From Chloroflexota bacterium (GTDB lineage: Bacteria > Chloroflexota > Dehalococcoidia > Lucifugimonadales > UBA3495): a DNA stretch of 64,000 bases. The position numbers and the translations under genes are program-made. Where the stretch lies: NCBI GenBank assembly GCA_028874075.1, contig JAPPLU010000070.1:76899-140898 (forward strand), in the 5' to 3' direction. Numbering within the stretch: the stretch's first letter is position 1; every line of letters starts with the position of its first letter. Shown here piece by piece: positions 16,715 through 25,054 of the stretch. The notes below the pieces were generated by a model, which worked only from the letters and a program-made list of their open reading frames with translations, did not search any database and was not told the DNA's origin.

Positions 16715-17440
16715 TTATTGGTCATCCTCGGCACTTTCCTCTTCTAACTCTACGATTAGGTCAACTGCTGCAGTCATTGCGGACAACCACCTTTCCCTCC
16801 TGATGCTGGACCACTTTCCGTCTCCAGGCAATTGGTTGACGATAGCTGATATAAGCCTGTAGTCAATTATTGTTGTTCCTGCGGGAATTTCTGAGGCTTC
16901 AGACTCCACAACTTTGATAGCCTGTGAATTGCTTGTAGAGTTGTTCTGCTTGGCCCGCTGAGTTGTTGACGTGGAACGCCGTCTCTCGGATGCACGCCTT
17001 CTCGTCGTCTGGCTAACAGCCATGCCTGCTTCCCTACATAAACCTAAAAACAAAGTCACCATGCGCTCTCTCTGAGCAGGTGGTGTAAATTGCCTAAAGG
17101 CGTCGTTGACGGCCGTTTCGTCATCCTGGGTGGGGTCTACTATAGTAAAAACCGACCCGTAAGCATTGCGAACTATGGAAGCTAAGACCTGCTCGTATTC
17201 CGAAGAACTCGCACGTGCAATTCTCTCCATGGCATCGGTCTGCATATTTTCGTCGTCTATTAGCCCTAGAAACCTTAGTGCTTGTAGAGTTCTTGAAGAA
17301 TTTCCGGGCGGTATTCCTATGGATTCTAAAACTTCGTTTGTTACTGGTGAAGGCAGGCCCCGGTCCCGCCTCCTGGTTATGGCATCAGTGACATTGCTTA
17401 CCGGGGCATACGGTGCAAAATGATCCGTCAATTGAGTCAT
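16715..17440 (-). CDS. DUF5343 domain-containing protein
   Basis: This 241-residue protein carries a DUF5343-type domain over its first 140 residues (PYAPVSNVTDAITRRRDRGL near the start, then TLQALRFLGLIDDE and RERMVTLFLGLCREAGMA). The middle is a winged-helix-like segment; a low-complexity linker (about 145-180, rich in Ser, Thr, Arg and Asn) leads to a second helical segment. The molecular function is unknown. GGAGG stands four bases before the ATG. The gene is visibly poorer in GC than its neighbours, has its own promoter at 17467-17495, and is followed by the aberrant tRNA, so it may be an acquired unit. Confidence 0.8.
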   Translation of the reverse strand: MTQLTDHFAPYAPVSNVTDAITRRRDRGLPSPVTNEVLESIGIPPGNSSRTLQALRFLGLIDDENMQTDAMERIARASSSEYEQVLASIVRNAYGSVFTIVDPTQDDETAVNDAFRQFTPPAQRERMVTLFLGLCREAGMAVSQTTRRRASERRRSTSTTQRAKQNNSTSNSQAIKVVESEASEIPAGTTIIDYRLISAIVNQLPGDGKWSSIRRERWLSAMTAAVDLIVELEEESAEDDQ

Positions 17441-17466
17441 GTAACCTCCAATAACCCGTTCGTTTA

Positions 17467-17495
17467 ATGTTATGGCACAACAATGGACTTGTCAA
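17467..17495 (-). promoter_or_regulatory. promoter of the DUF5343-tRNA unit
   Basis: On the minus strand, consensus TTGACA (17490-17495) is followed after 17 bases by TAACAT (17467-17472). The predicted start is near 17460, giving a 20-base leader with GGAGG. It is likely also the promoter for the tRNA behind the gene. Confidence 0.75.
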
Positions 17496-17653
17496 GAAAG
17501 GAGTGATGGCATTATGTGCCGTATTGCGAGTGCATATAAGGTGACCCATTTTAAGCTTGTGCGATTGTCAGCTCGAAATTCAATTCGAACATTGCCAGCA
17601 AGATTTGTATGCTAAAGGGTAATTTTGAAGAGGGTTTCAAATTAAGCGCGCCC
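17496..17653. other. AT-rich intergenic stretch between divergent promoters
   Basis: The 316-base gap between the DUF5343 and yvcK starts contains the two divergent promoters. Between them lies an AT-rich stretch with a small inverted repeat (TCGAA-N6-TTCGA near 17573-17588). A 33-codon ATG frame (17514-17615, good AAAGGAG site) is present but has no other support. Confidence 0.5.
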
Positions 17654-17683
17654 TTGACACCCGAAAAACCCAGTCCATATACT
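17654..17683 (+). promoter_or_regulatory. promoter of yvcK
   Basis: Consensus TTGACA (17654-17659) and TATACT (17678-17683) are spaced by 18 bases. The start would fall near 17690, about 67 bases before the chosen yvcK ATG. Confidence 0.75.
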
Positions 17684-17756
17684 AGCGCAGATTCTCCCAT
17701 TGCCGGTATTTCAGCGGTCGGTGACGTACCGGCGGTCTAATGTTGTTAAGGGACGG

Positions 17757-18740
17757 ATGAGCAGGAAGGAAGTGCTGGTGGTCGGTGGTGGCACCGGCAA
17801 CCATACCACCCTCACCGGGCTGCGCAACCAGGAATGCAACCTGTCGGCCGTGGTGGCCATGACCGACAGCGGCGGCAGTTCCGGGCGGCTTAGGGAGGAA
17901 ATGGGCCACCTTCCGCCGGGGGACATCCGTCGCTGCCTTATGGCCCTGGCAGCCGAGTCTCCCCAGGGCAACCTGATGCGCCGCCTCTTCGACTACCGGT
18001 TCAACTCGGGCAACGGCCTGACCGGGCACAACTTCGGCAACCTGCTGCTGGCCGTTCTCACCGAGGTTACGGGAAACACCATCACCGCCATCGAAGAAGC
18101 CTCCCAATTGCTGGGCATCAGGGGGACGGTTCTGCCCGTAACCCTGACCCACTCCACCCTGATGGCAAGGCTGGAAAACGGCGAGGAACTCTCCGGGGAG
18201 TCGGTGATCGACCTGCGCCGGGAAAACCTGGACGTGGGGATAGATTACATCTGGCTGGACCCCAAAGCCTATGCTTACCCGCCGGTGCTGGAGGCCATAG
18301 CCAGGGCGGACGCCATCATCCTGGGGCCAGGGGACATTTATACCAGCGTGCTTCCCAACCTGCTGGTGGAGGACGTGGCCGATGCCATCAACGCCTCCCG
18401 GGCCGTCAAAGTTCACATCTGCAACCTTATGACCAAGCCGGGCGAATCCGATGGCTTCAAGGCTTCCACCTTCGTCAAGCTGCTGATGGACTACCTGGGC
18501 ACCGGCCAACCGCTGGACTACCTGGTGTTCAACGACAGCCCCCTGCCCCCACGCCTGCTGGACCGGTATTCCGCCGACCGGCAGTATCCGGTGGAATTGG
18601 ACCTGGAGGAGTGCAACCAGGTGGTAGGGGAGATCATTACCGGACCCCTGCTGGCATCGGGGGTATACCTGCGGCACGACCCGGAGGCCCTGGCCCATAC
18701 CATTATGGAGATAGTGAACAGGCCAGTAGCCGTATCCTGA
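17757..18740 (+). CDS. yvcK: YvcK/GlmR-type UDP-GlcNAc-binding protein (CofD-like fold)
   Basis: The 327-residue protein matches the YvcK (GlmR) family, which shares the CofD fold, binds UDP-GlcNAc and is needed for growth on gluconeogenic carbon in Bacillus. The nucleotide-binding start VLVVGGGTGNHTTL, the block TDSGGSSGRLREEMG near residue 37, and LGPGDIYTSVLPNLLV in the second half are diagnostic. The ATG at 17757 is chosen because upstream codons (to 17700) are not conserved and overlap the promoter. glmS follows 121 bases later. Unlike in Firmicutes, rapZ and whiA are not adjacent. Confidence 0.92.
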   Translation: MSRKEVLVVGGGTGNHTTLTGLRNQECNLSAVVAMTDSGGSSGRLREEMGHLPPGDIRRCLMALAAESPQGNLMRRLFDYRFNSGNGLTGHNFGNLLLAVLTEVTGNTITAIEEASQLLGIRGTVLPVTLTHSTLMARLENGEELSGESVIDLRRENLDVGIDYIWLDPKAYAYPPVLEAIARADAIILGPGDIYTSVLPNLLVEDVADAINASRAVKVHICNLMTKPGESDGFKASTFVKLLMDYLGTGQPLDYLVFNDSPLPPRLLDRYSADRQYPVELDLEECNQVVGEIITGPLLASGVYLRHDPEALAHTIMEIVNRPVAVS

Positions 18741-18861
18741 AGGACACTGTTTCTCGCCGGACTCTTGAGTCGGGCAGGCTCCTTCTGGCAATTACTCCCC
18801 CTTTGAGTTAATATCCCCCCAGACTTGGCAGCTTTGTCTTCTTCCGGATTCCCTTGATTTC

Positions 18862-20718
18862 ATGTGCGGCATAGTTGGATATATCGGAAACCAGGCGGCC
18901 TGGCCCATCGTCCTGGAGGGCCTGCAGCGGCTGGAATACCGGGGATATGACAGCGCGGGGATCGCGGTGCTGGACCGGGTTGGCCAGTTGCACCTACGAA
19001 AAACGGTGGGAAAGGTTGACGGCCTGACCCGAGGCGACGAGGCCGACTACCCCGACGGTACCGTGGGGCTAGGCCACACTCGCTGGGCCACCCACGGCCC
19101 GCCCACCGACGCCAACGCCCATCCCCTTACCGGCTGTCACCGTCAAATTGCCGTAGTCCATAACGGCATCGTCGAGAACTACCTGGACCTGAAGCGCGGC
19201 CTCCAGGAGCGGGGCCACACATTCTCCTCCGAAACCGACACCGAGGTCATCGCCCACCTTATCGAAGAGGGCCTGAGCCAAGGCCTGCCCTTCCCGGTGG
19301 CATTCCGGGAAATGGGACGCAGCCTGGAGGGTTCCCAGGCCATCGCCGCCGTATGCCGCCGGGAACCTGACAAGCTGTGCGCCCTGCGGGTGGGCCACGC
19401 CGGCGGCATCGTGGTGGCCCACCGCGACGGCCAGGGTATTGTAGGGAGCGACCTGCCGGCAGCCATTCCCATCCTGCGCCAAAGGCCCGGCCCGGTGGCC
19501 TACCTGGAGCCCGGCGAAATGGCCCAGGTGACTCGTCAGGGCGTCCAGGTGTTCGACCTGGCTGGCACGGCCGTCCAAAAGGAGATGCGCACCGTCTCTC
19601 CCCAAGATGCGCTGGTGGACCGGGGCGGTTACCGCCACTTCATGCTAAAGGAAATCATGGAGCAGCCCCAGGCGGTGGCCGGGGCCTTGCGGGGGCGGGT
19701 CAACTTCGACGCCGGGCGGGTCGAACTGCCAGACTTCCCTTTCACCGAGGCGGAAACCCGTGCGTTCCAGCGGGTGGTGCTGACCGGCTGCGGCACCAGC
19801 CTGAACGCCTCTCTGGCCGGCCGGTACCTGGTGGAGCGATATGCCGGCCTGCCGGCCGAGGTGGAGAGCGCCTCGGAATACCGATATCGGGAACCCTATT
19901 TGGACTCCCGAACTCTGGTGGTGGCCATTACCCAGTCCGGGGAGACGGCAGATACCATTGCCGCGATGCAGGATGCTTCGGAGCGGGGTGCCAGGGTCCT
20001 GGCCATCTGCAACGCCGAGGAGAGCGAGGCGGCCCGTTTGGCCGACGGCGCCCTGCTGATGGGGTCGGGCATAGAAATCGGCGTGGCCAGCACCAAGACT
20101 TTCGTCGCTTCCGTAACTATCCTGTTCCTGCTGGCCATCTACCTGGGGCAAGTACAGGGTCGGCTTTCCCCGTCGGAAAGTTCCATTCTGATCCGCGACC
20201 TGGCCCGCTGCCCCCGCCTGATCGGGGAAATGCTCTCGGATGTTTCCCAATACCGCAGGCTGGCCCAGAAGTTCAGCGGCTACGGCAGCTTTCTGTACCT
20301 GGGCAGGGGCATCAACTCGGCCATTGCCCAGGAGGGCGCCCTGAAGCTGAAGGAAATCAGCTACATACATGCCGAAGGCTACCCCGCCGGCGAGATGAAG
20401 CACGGCCCGATTGCCCTGATTGACCGCAACATGGCTACCCTGGCCCTGGCGCCCCGAGATGAGCTGTACGACAAGATGGCGGGGAATATCCGCGAAGTCC
20501 GCGCCCGACGGGGTGTTGTGCTAGGAGTGCTCACGGAAGGCGACCGGGAACTGGACTCGGAAGTCGACGAGGTTCTGTATTTGCCAGAAGCGCCCGACTA
20601 CATCTACCCCCTGCTGGCCACTATCCCCCTGCAGTTGCTTGCCTACTACATTGCCCTGGACCGGGGCTGCGACGTTGACCAGCCCCGCAACCTGGCCAAG
20701 TCGGTTACAGTCGAATAG
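18862..20718 (+). CDS. glmS: glutamine-fructose-6-phosphate aminotransferase (isomerizing)
   Basis: GlmS makes glucosamine-6-phosphate from fructose-6-phosphate and glutamine, the entry to UDP-GlcNAc. MCGIVGYIG places the catalytic Cys next to the start Met. The glutaminase domain spans about 1-235, and two SIS domains follow (TGCGTSLNASLAGRY, then QSGETADTIAAM). The C-terminus DQPRNLAKSVTVE is canonical. Length (618) is normal. No glmS ribozyme is recognisable in the 121 bases upstream. At 18958-18960 the codon for the invariant Gly in YDSAG is GGG, which shows GGG is meant as glycine here. Confidence 0.97.
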   Translation: MCGIVGYIGNQAAWPIVLEGLQRLEYRGYDSAGIAVLDRVGQLHLRKTVGKVDGLTRGDEADYPDGTVGLGHTRWATHGPPTDANAHPLTGCHRQIAVVHNGIVENYLDLKRGLQERGHTFSSETDTEVIAHLIEEGLSQGLPFPVAFREMGRSLEGSQAIAAVCRREPDKLCALRVGHAGGIVVAHRDGQGIVGSDLPAAIPILRQRPGPVAYLEPGEMAQVTRQGVQVFDLAGTAVQKEMRTVSPQDALVDRGGYRHFMLKEIMEQPQAVAGALRGRVNFDAGRVELPDFPFTEAETRAFQRVVLTGCGTSLNASLAGRYLVERYAGLPAEVESASEYRYREPYLDSRTLVVAITQSGETADTIAAMQDASERGARVLAICNAEESEAARLADGALLMGSGIEIGVASTKTFVASVTILFLLAIYLGQVQGRLSPSESSILIRDLARCPRLIGEMLSDVSQYRRLAQKFSGYGSFLYLGRGINSAIAQEGALKLKEISYIHAEGYPAGEMKHGPIALIDRNMATLALAPRDELYDKMAGNIREVRARRGVVLGVLTEGDRELDSEVDEVLYLPEAPDYIYPLLATIPLQLLAYYIALDRGCDVDQPRNLAKSVTVE

Positions 20719-21085
20719 TCACCTGAATTCCGCTCCTTCCAGTCCGTCTGACTTGTGATGCTGGCAAAGCGCACAATCGGCCACAATAGCGTTGCCGGAT
20801 GACATGCTCTCGTGTGTGATAGCAATCGGAAAACCGATTCAATGGTTGTCACTTTGTCGAGGGGGCCCAACACAATGCCGTAAGCACACAGGAGACCACC
20901 AGAATTGGTACGCGATCGTTCTCGCTTCCATCGTGATCGAAAACGTAACAAAATGTTTACGTGAATTTGCGAAAATGTGGGCCATTGTTATTGATTTGCT
21001 TCAACCTCCAATGGAATAATGAGAACGTTTTGCGTCGCCCCAATTCGCGGCTGCGTCGACAGACTACTGACAGGTAAGTATCTCA
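20719..21085. other. 367-base intergenic region with inverted repeats
   Basis: No gene is supported here. It contains a perfect hairpin AATCGG-AAAA-CCGATT (20824-20839) without a T run, and an imperfect inverted repeat CGTAAC-N5-GTTTACG (20944-20961). A plausible promoter precedes the glycosyltransferase gene. The minus-strand frame across the glmS end is a shadow of the conserved GlmS C-terminus. Confidence 0.6.
20991..21020 (+). promoter_or_regulatory. possible promoter of the TreT-like gene
   Basis: TTGATT (20991-20996) is followed after 18 bases by AATAAT (21015-21020). Both boxes are imperfect. The imperfect palindrome at 20944-20961 lies 30 bases upstream and could bind a regulator. 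Confidence 0.4.
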
Positions 21086-22453
21086 ATGTTACTCCGAATC
21101 AACCACCCGGAAATTCCCCTCAAGCGCTACACCACGCTTCTTCCCTCTCAACTCATGGATAACCTGCACAGCCTGGCGGAGCAGTTTCAAGGGCTGCGGT
21201 TTGTCCATGCTAACAGCACGGCCACCGGGGGTGGTGTAGCTGAGATTCTGCAATCGCTGGTGCCTTTCATGAATACACTGGGCCTGCCAACGGAGCGCAT
21301 CGTTGTCAGCCCCGAAGACCCCCAGTTCTTCCAGGTTACCAAGCGTATTCACAACCTTCTCCAGGGTTCTTCAGGTTCGCTGAGCCGGGATGAACTGGAG
21401 GTTTATTTCCAGTGTATGGAACGGGTGGCTGAAGACATTAAGGGCAGGGGCCTGGAGGCCAGCGTATGGTTCTTCCACGATCCCCAACTGCTGCCCCTGG
21501 CGATGCTGTTGCCCAAGAAGAAAGACGAGCTGCGGTTCTGGGTCTGCCACATCGACCTGACTGCGCCCAATGCCGAAACCCTGGACGTTCTCACTCCCCT
21601 GACTTCTTATTATGATGGTCTGGCCTTTTCCATGAACGAATTTGTGCCGGACGGCGTTCTTGGGCATTATCCGGTCTACATTACTCCACCATCCATTGAC
21701 CCGTTGACCGACAAGAATACGGCCATGTCCCGGAACGAAGCCCTGGAAATCGTTGCTGCCATGGGCGTCGACCCTGATCGTCCCCTGGTAGCCCAGGTGT
21801 CCCGGTTTGATTACTGGAAGGACCCGTGGGGAGTGATTGATGCCTACCGACAGGCCAAAGAGTCGGTTCCGGAACTTCAACTGGCGTTGCTTGGCCTCAG
21901 CCAGGCCGCAGATGACCCAGAGGCCTTGGGAGTTCTCCACAGCGTGACCGACTATGCCGACGGAGACCCCGACGTTCACGCTTACTTCTACCCGGAAGGA
22001 CTTCCCGCCTCCATAGACCGCATAGTCAACGCCTTCCAGACTGCTTCCCTGGTTGTGCTCCAGAAGTCCACCCGTGAAGGGTTCGGCCTGACAGTCACCG
22101 AGGCCATGTGGAAGGGACAGCCCGTAATCGGAGGCAATGTTGGCGGCATCCGAATGCAGATTGAGGACGGGTCAAGCGGCTTTTTGGTCAACAACGTTTC
22201 GGAATGCGGGGAGCGAATCGTCCAGCTAATCCAGGACGAGGACCTTCGATTGAAAATGGGCAAGGCTGCCCGTGAGCGCGTGCGCCAGAAGTTCCTGCTG
22301 CCTCGGCTTGCCCTGGACTATCTTAATGCCGTCCGGCTTACCCTGCCCCGCAGCACTCCAGACAGTCCGTTTTCTGTCAATGGAAAGGGCAATCCCTTCG
22401 ATTCCCTGGAACAGCTTTACCCCAATGGAACTGTTTCATCCGGCAAATGGTAG
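21086..22453 (+). CDS. GT4 family glycosyltransferase, trehalose synthase (TreT)-like
   Basis: This 455-residue two-domain GT-B enzyme resembles the TreT family, which joins NDP-glucose and glucose to trehalose. Characteristic stretches are VHANSTATGGGVAEIL near residue 40, QVSRFDYWKDPWGVIDAY in the donor domain, and the nucleotide-sugar block STREGFGLTVTEAMWKG followed by GNVGGIRMQI. No signal peptide is seen. It could instead be a related sucrose- or glucosylglycerate-type GT4. No trehalose phosphatase or hydrolase is adjacent; it stands alone between glmS and homoserine kinase. Confidence 0.75.
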   Translation: MLLRINHPEIPLKRYTTLLPSQLMDNLHSLAEQFQGLRFVHANSTATGGGVAEILQSLVPFMNTLGLPTERIVVSPEDPQFFQVTKRIHNLLQGSSGSLSRDELEVYFQCMERVAEDIKGRGLEASVWFFHDPQLLPLAMLLPKKKDELRFWVCHIDLTAPNAETLDVLTPLTSYYDGLAFSMNEFVPDGVLGHYPVYITPPSIDPLTDKNTAMSRNEALEIVAAMGVDPDRPLVAQVSRFDYWKDPWGVIDAYRQAKESVPELQLALLGLSQAADDPEALGVLHSVTDYADGDPDVHAYFYPEGLPASIDRIVNAFQTASLVVLQKSTREGFGLTVTEAMWKGQPVIGGNVGGIRMQIEDGSSGFLVNNVSECGERIVQLIQDEDLRLKMGKAARERVRQKFLLPRLALDYLNAVRLTLPRSTPDSPFSVNGKGNPFDSLEQLYPNGTVSSGKW

Positions 22454-22631
22454 GCAGGCGGTAGCAGAAACACATGAGGGGGTTCCTCTAATCCTGAGTC
22501 TGTGGAAGGGTGCACGGTGCTGGGATATGGATCAGCAGGACCACAGAAATGGCCGTTTGGGTAGTTTCCGGCTTGCCGTCGATCGTTTGGGTTCTCAACT
22601 TCGGGAACAATTGACCCTGACCCCAGCCCAA
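22454..22631. other. intergenic region before the thrB promoter
   Basis: The gap between the TreT-like gene and homoserine kinase is 338 bases. Its first half shows no gene, RNA or clear terminator; the second half holds the promoter at 22632-22660 and a leader of about 125 bases. No T-box or threonine-type attenuator was recognised. Confidence 0.5.
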
Positions 22632-22660
22632 TTGCCTTATTGCCCGAATGCCCCTATAAT
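22632..22660 (+). promoter_or_regulatory. promoter of thrB-lysC
   Basis: TTGCCT (22632-22637) and consensus TATAAT (22655-22660) are 17 bases apart. The predicted start near 22667 leaves a leader of about 125 bases before the ATG of homoserine kinase. Confidence 0.65.
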
Positions 22661-22791
22661 TCTTTTCCGTTGTGAGGAAACTGATCGGCGTGATAACCGG
22701 GTGGACCGGATTTGGGCAGAATAACTAACGAAAACGGTCATCAATTCCGCCAGGTCTCGACGCGGAAGAATTGGCAGACCCATATAACGTA

Positions 22792-23721
22792 ATGGACAGC
22801 TTTCAACCATTTGAGGTAGTGGCCCCCGCCACCACGGCCAACCTGGGACCAGGCTTTGACTGCCTTGGTATGGCTCTAGACCTATGGAACAGGCTGGAAG
22901 TGGTGCCTGTCCCAGCAGGTTCGCCCGAATTATCCAGCGTGGAAATAGTCGGGGAGGGAGAGGATGAGCTGGCATCCGATGCCAGCAATCTTACTATCCG
23001 AGCCCTGCGGTTTCTGTTCGACGAGGCGGGGCTGGAAATGCCGGGCCTGCGGCTACGCTGCCAGAACGTAATTCCATTGAGCCGGGGCATGGGCAGCAGC
23101 GCAGCGGCCATTGCCGGCGGGTTGGTGGCTGCCAACCACCTGTGCGGCCACCAGTATTCTCGGAACGAATTGTTGGAAATGGCGGCTACAATTGAAGGTC
23201 ACCCGGACAACGTCGCCGCCGCCGTGCTGGGTGGGCTCCAACTGGTGGTATCCGACGGGCCCCAACTCTACACCGCGCCCATACCTGTGCCCGAAGAAAT
23301 TCAGGCAGTCCTTTTCATCCCGGAGGCCCGCATCGCGACTTCCGACGCCCGGGCAGTACTGCCTGGCCAGGTCAGCGTGGCTGACGCCGTGTTCAACATG
23401 GGGCGGGTGGCCCTGCTGGTGGCCGGTATGTCCCTGGACCGACCCGAATACCTGGATGTGGCTACCCAGGACAGGTTGCACCAGCCCTACCGACAGCCCC
23501 TGTTCCCAGCCATCAAGCTGATATTCGCCGCGGCCCGGGACGCCGGAGCCTTGGGCGTGTTCCTGTCTGGCAGCGGTTCTACCGTTTTGGCCCTGACCCG
23601 TGGTCGTGAGATGACGGTGGCCTACGAGATGTTTGAGGCGGCCCGCCTGACCGGCGTGTCGGGCAAGGTGGAAATCACCCGCCCCACTTCCAGAGGCGCC
23701 CACGTCGTTGGAAAAGACTAG
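22792..23721 (+). CDS. thrB: homoserine kinase
   Basis: ThrB phosphorylates homoserine for threonine synthesis. It is a GHMP-family kinase of 309 residues. Motif 1 is APATTANLGPGFDCLG at the N-terminus, the ATP loop is PLSRGMGSSAAAIAGG near residue 90, and motif 3 is GVFLSGSGSTVLAL near 250. I chose the ATG at 22792, which gives the usual length. An in-frame TTG at 22771 has GGAAG only two bases ahead. Aspartate kinase follows on the same strand, so the pair supplies the aspartate-to-threonine branch. Confidence 0.93.
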   Translation: MDSFQPFEVVAPATTANLGPGFDCLGMALDLWNRLEVVPVPAGSPELSSVEIVGEGEDELASDASNLTIRALRFLFDEAGLEMPGLRLRCQNVIPLSRGMGSSAAAIAGGLVAANHLCGHQYSRNELLEMAATIEGHPDNVAAAVLGGLQLVVSDGPQLYTAPIPVPEEIQAVLFIPEARIATSDARAVLPGQVSVADAVFNMGRVALLVAGMSLDRPEYLDVATQDRLHQPYRQPLFPAIKLIFAAARDAGALGVFLSGSGSTVLALTRGREMTVAYEMFEAARLTGVSGKVEITRPTSRGAHVVGKD

Positions 23722-23781
23722 AAATGGCAGAAGTGGGCACAGCTGAATGGGTGCGAATGGGAGCAGCCCCGGTGAGAGTTC

Positions 23782-23787
23782 GGGAGG
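23782..23787 (+). promoter_or_regulatory. ribosome binding site that sets the lysC start
   Basis: GGGAGG stands ten bases before TTG 23798. It supports that codon over the in-frame ATG at 23747, which would add 17 residues rich in Gly and Ser that are not conserved. Confidence 0.55.
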
Positions 23788-23797
23788 TTCGGTCCGG

Positions 23798-25024
23798 TTG
23801 GAACTGGTAGTTCATAAATACGGCGGCAGTTCAGTTGCCGACGCAGAAAAGATCGGCAATGTTGCCCGGAGAATCGCCCGTGCCAAGGACTCCGGCCGCA
23901 GCATTGTTGCCGTGGCTTCGGCCATGGGCGATACCACCGACGAGTTAATTGACCTGGCCCACACCGTCGCCGTCGAACCCGACCCCCGGGAACTGGACCT
24001 GCTGTTGTCTACCGGGGAGCTGGTGTCCTGCACCCTGCTGACCATGGCCCTGCGTAACCTGGGCTACGATGCCATCACTCTCAGCGGATTCCAGGCCGGC
24101 ATCCGCACCGATGATATGTATGGCAAGGCCCGTATTTTCAGTATCGATCCGGGCCGGGTGCAGAGTGAGTTGTCTGAGGGGAAGGTGGTCATAGTTGCCG
24201 GGTTCCAGGGTATTACCGAGGAGATGGATATTACCACCCTTGGCCGTGGCGGCTCCGACACCACCGCCGTGGCCCTGGCCGCCGCCCTAAGCGCCAATCG
24301 CTGCGATATTTACACCGACGTGGACGGCATTTATACTGCCGACCCGCGCATCGTGCCCAATGCCCGCAAGTTGGCGGAAATCGGCTACGAGGAGATGCTG
24401 GAACTGGCCAGCTACGGCGCTAAAATGCACCCCCGCTCCATTGAGCTGGGGGAGGCCAACGACGTGCCCATCTACGTTGCATCGAGTTTCGGGGACGCAC
24501 CAGGCACTTTGATTCACCGGGTAGAAAGAGTGAATGAACTAGAGAATCGGGTCAAGGTTACGGGAATAGCCTACCAGGCTAACATTGCCAAGATCACCGT
24601 CCGGTCGCTGCCCGACCGGCCTGGAATCGCGGCGGCCCTGTTTGAACCCCTGGCTACCAGGGGCATCAACGTGGATACCATCGTCCAAAACACCAGCCTG
24701 GAACGCATCACGGATATCAGTTTTACCGTAAACCGGACCGACCTGGCCCAGGCCCATATGGAGGTCCAGAGCCTGCTCTCCCAGTTGGGAGGGACTGAAG
24801 TCATCAGCGACCCCACCCTGGCATCGGTACATGTTGTCGGTTCGGGTATGCAGAACACGCCAGGCTACGCATCTCGCATGTTTCGCATTCTTGCTGAAGG
24901 CAACATTAACATCGACATGATTACCACTTCGGAAATAAGGATTTCCTGCATTATCAAGGAAGACCAGGTGTCCGACGCGGTCCGACTGCTCCACGAGGGT
25001 TTTCAACTGGGCGAAGAAGACTGA
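23798..25024 (+). CDS. lysC: aspartate kinase
   Basis: This enzyme makes aspartyl-phosphate, the common step to lysine, methionine and threonine. The kinase domain opens with HKYGGSSVADAEKIG, and the ATP/substrate region TTLGRGGSDTTAVALA follows near residue 150. Two C-terminal ACT domains (about 265-408) are present, including VVGSGMQNTPGYASRMF and NINIDMITTSEIRISC, so allosteric control by lysine and/or threonine is expected. From TTG 23798 the length (408) matches the family. It follows thrB closely and precedes a GT2 gene by 30 bases. Confidence 0.94.
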   Translation: MELVVHKYGGSSVADAEKIGNVARRIARAKDSGRSIVAVASAMGDTTDELIDLAHTVAVEPDPRELDLLLSTGELVSCTLLTMALRNLGYDAITLSGFQAGIRTDDMYGKARIFSIDPGRVQSELSEGKVVIVAGFQGITEEMDITTLGRGGSDTTAVALAAALSANRCDIYTDVDGIYTADPRIVPNARKLAEIGYEEMLELASYGAKMHPRSIELGEANDVPIYVASSFGDAPGTLIHRVERVNELENRVKVTGIAYQANIAKITVRSLPDRPGIAAALFEPLATRGINVDTIVQNTSLERITDISFTVNRTDLAQAHMEVQSLLSQLGGTEVISDPTLASVHVVGSGMQNTPGYASRMFRILAEGNINIDMITTSEIRISCIIKEDQVSDAVRLLHEGFQLGEED

Positions 25025-25054
25025 AGACTCTCACCATCCGGCAGGGAGGCCCCC

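Noticed and set aside
17514..17615. 33-codon basic, Cys-containing frame with an AAAGGAG site, divergent from the DUF5343 gene
   Set aside because: No promoter on that strand and no independent support; kept only as a curiosity.
18741..18861. Possible glmS ribozyme upstream of glmS
   Set aside because: The conserved ribozyme core is not recognisable in the 121-base gap.
20646..20951. Minus-strand frame ending opposite the glmS C-terminus (reads DYSTVTDLAR)
   Set aside because: The apparently conserved peptide is the reverse shadow of the conserved GlmS C-terminus.
22454..22791. T-box or threonine attenuator upstream of thrB
   Set aside because: No T-box core sequence or specifier hairpin could be identified; GGGTGCACGG is only a superficial match.
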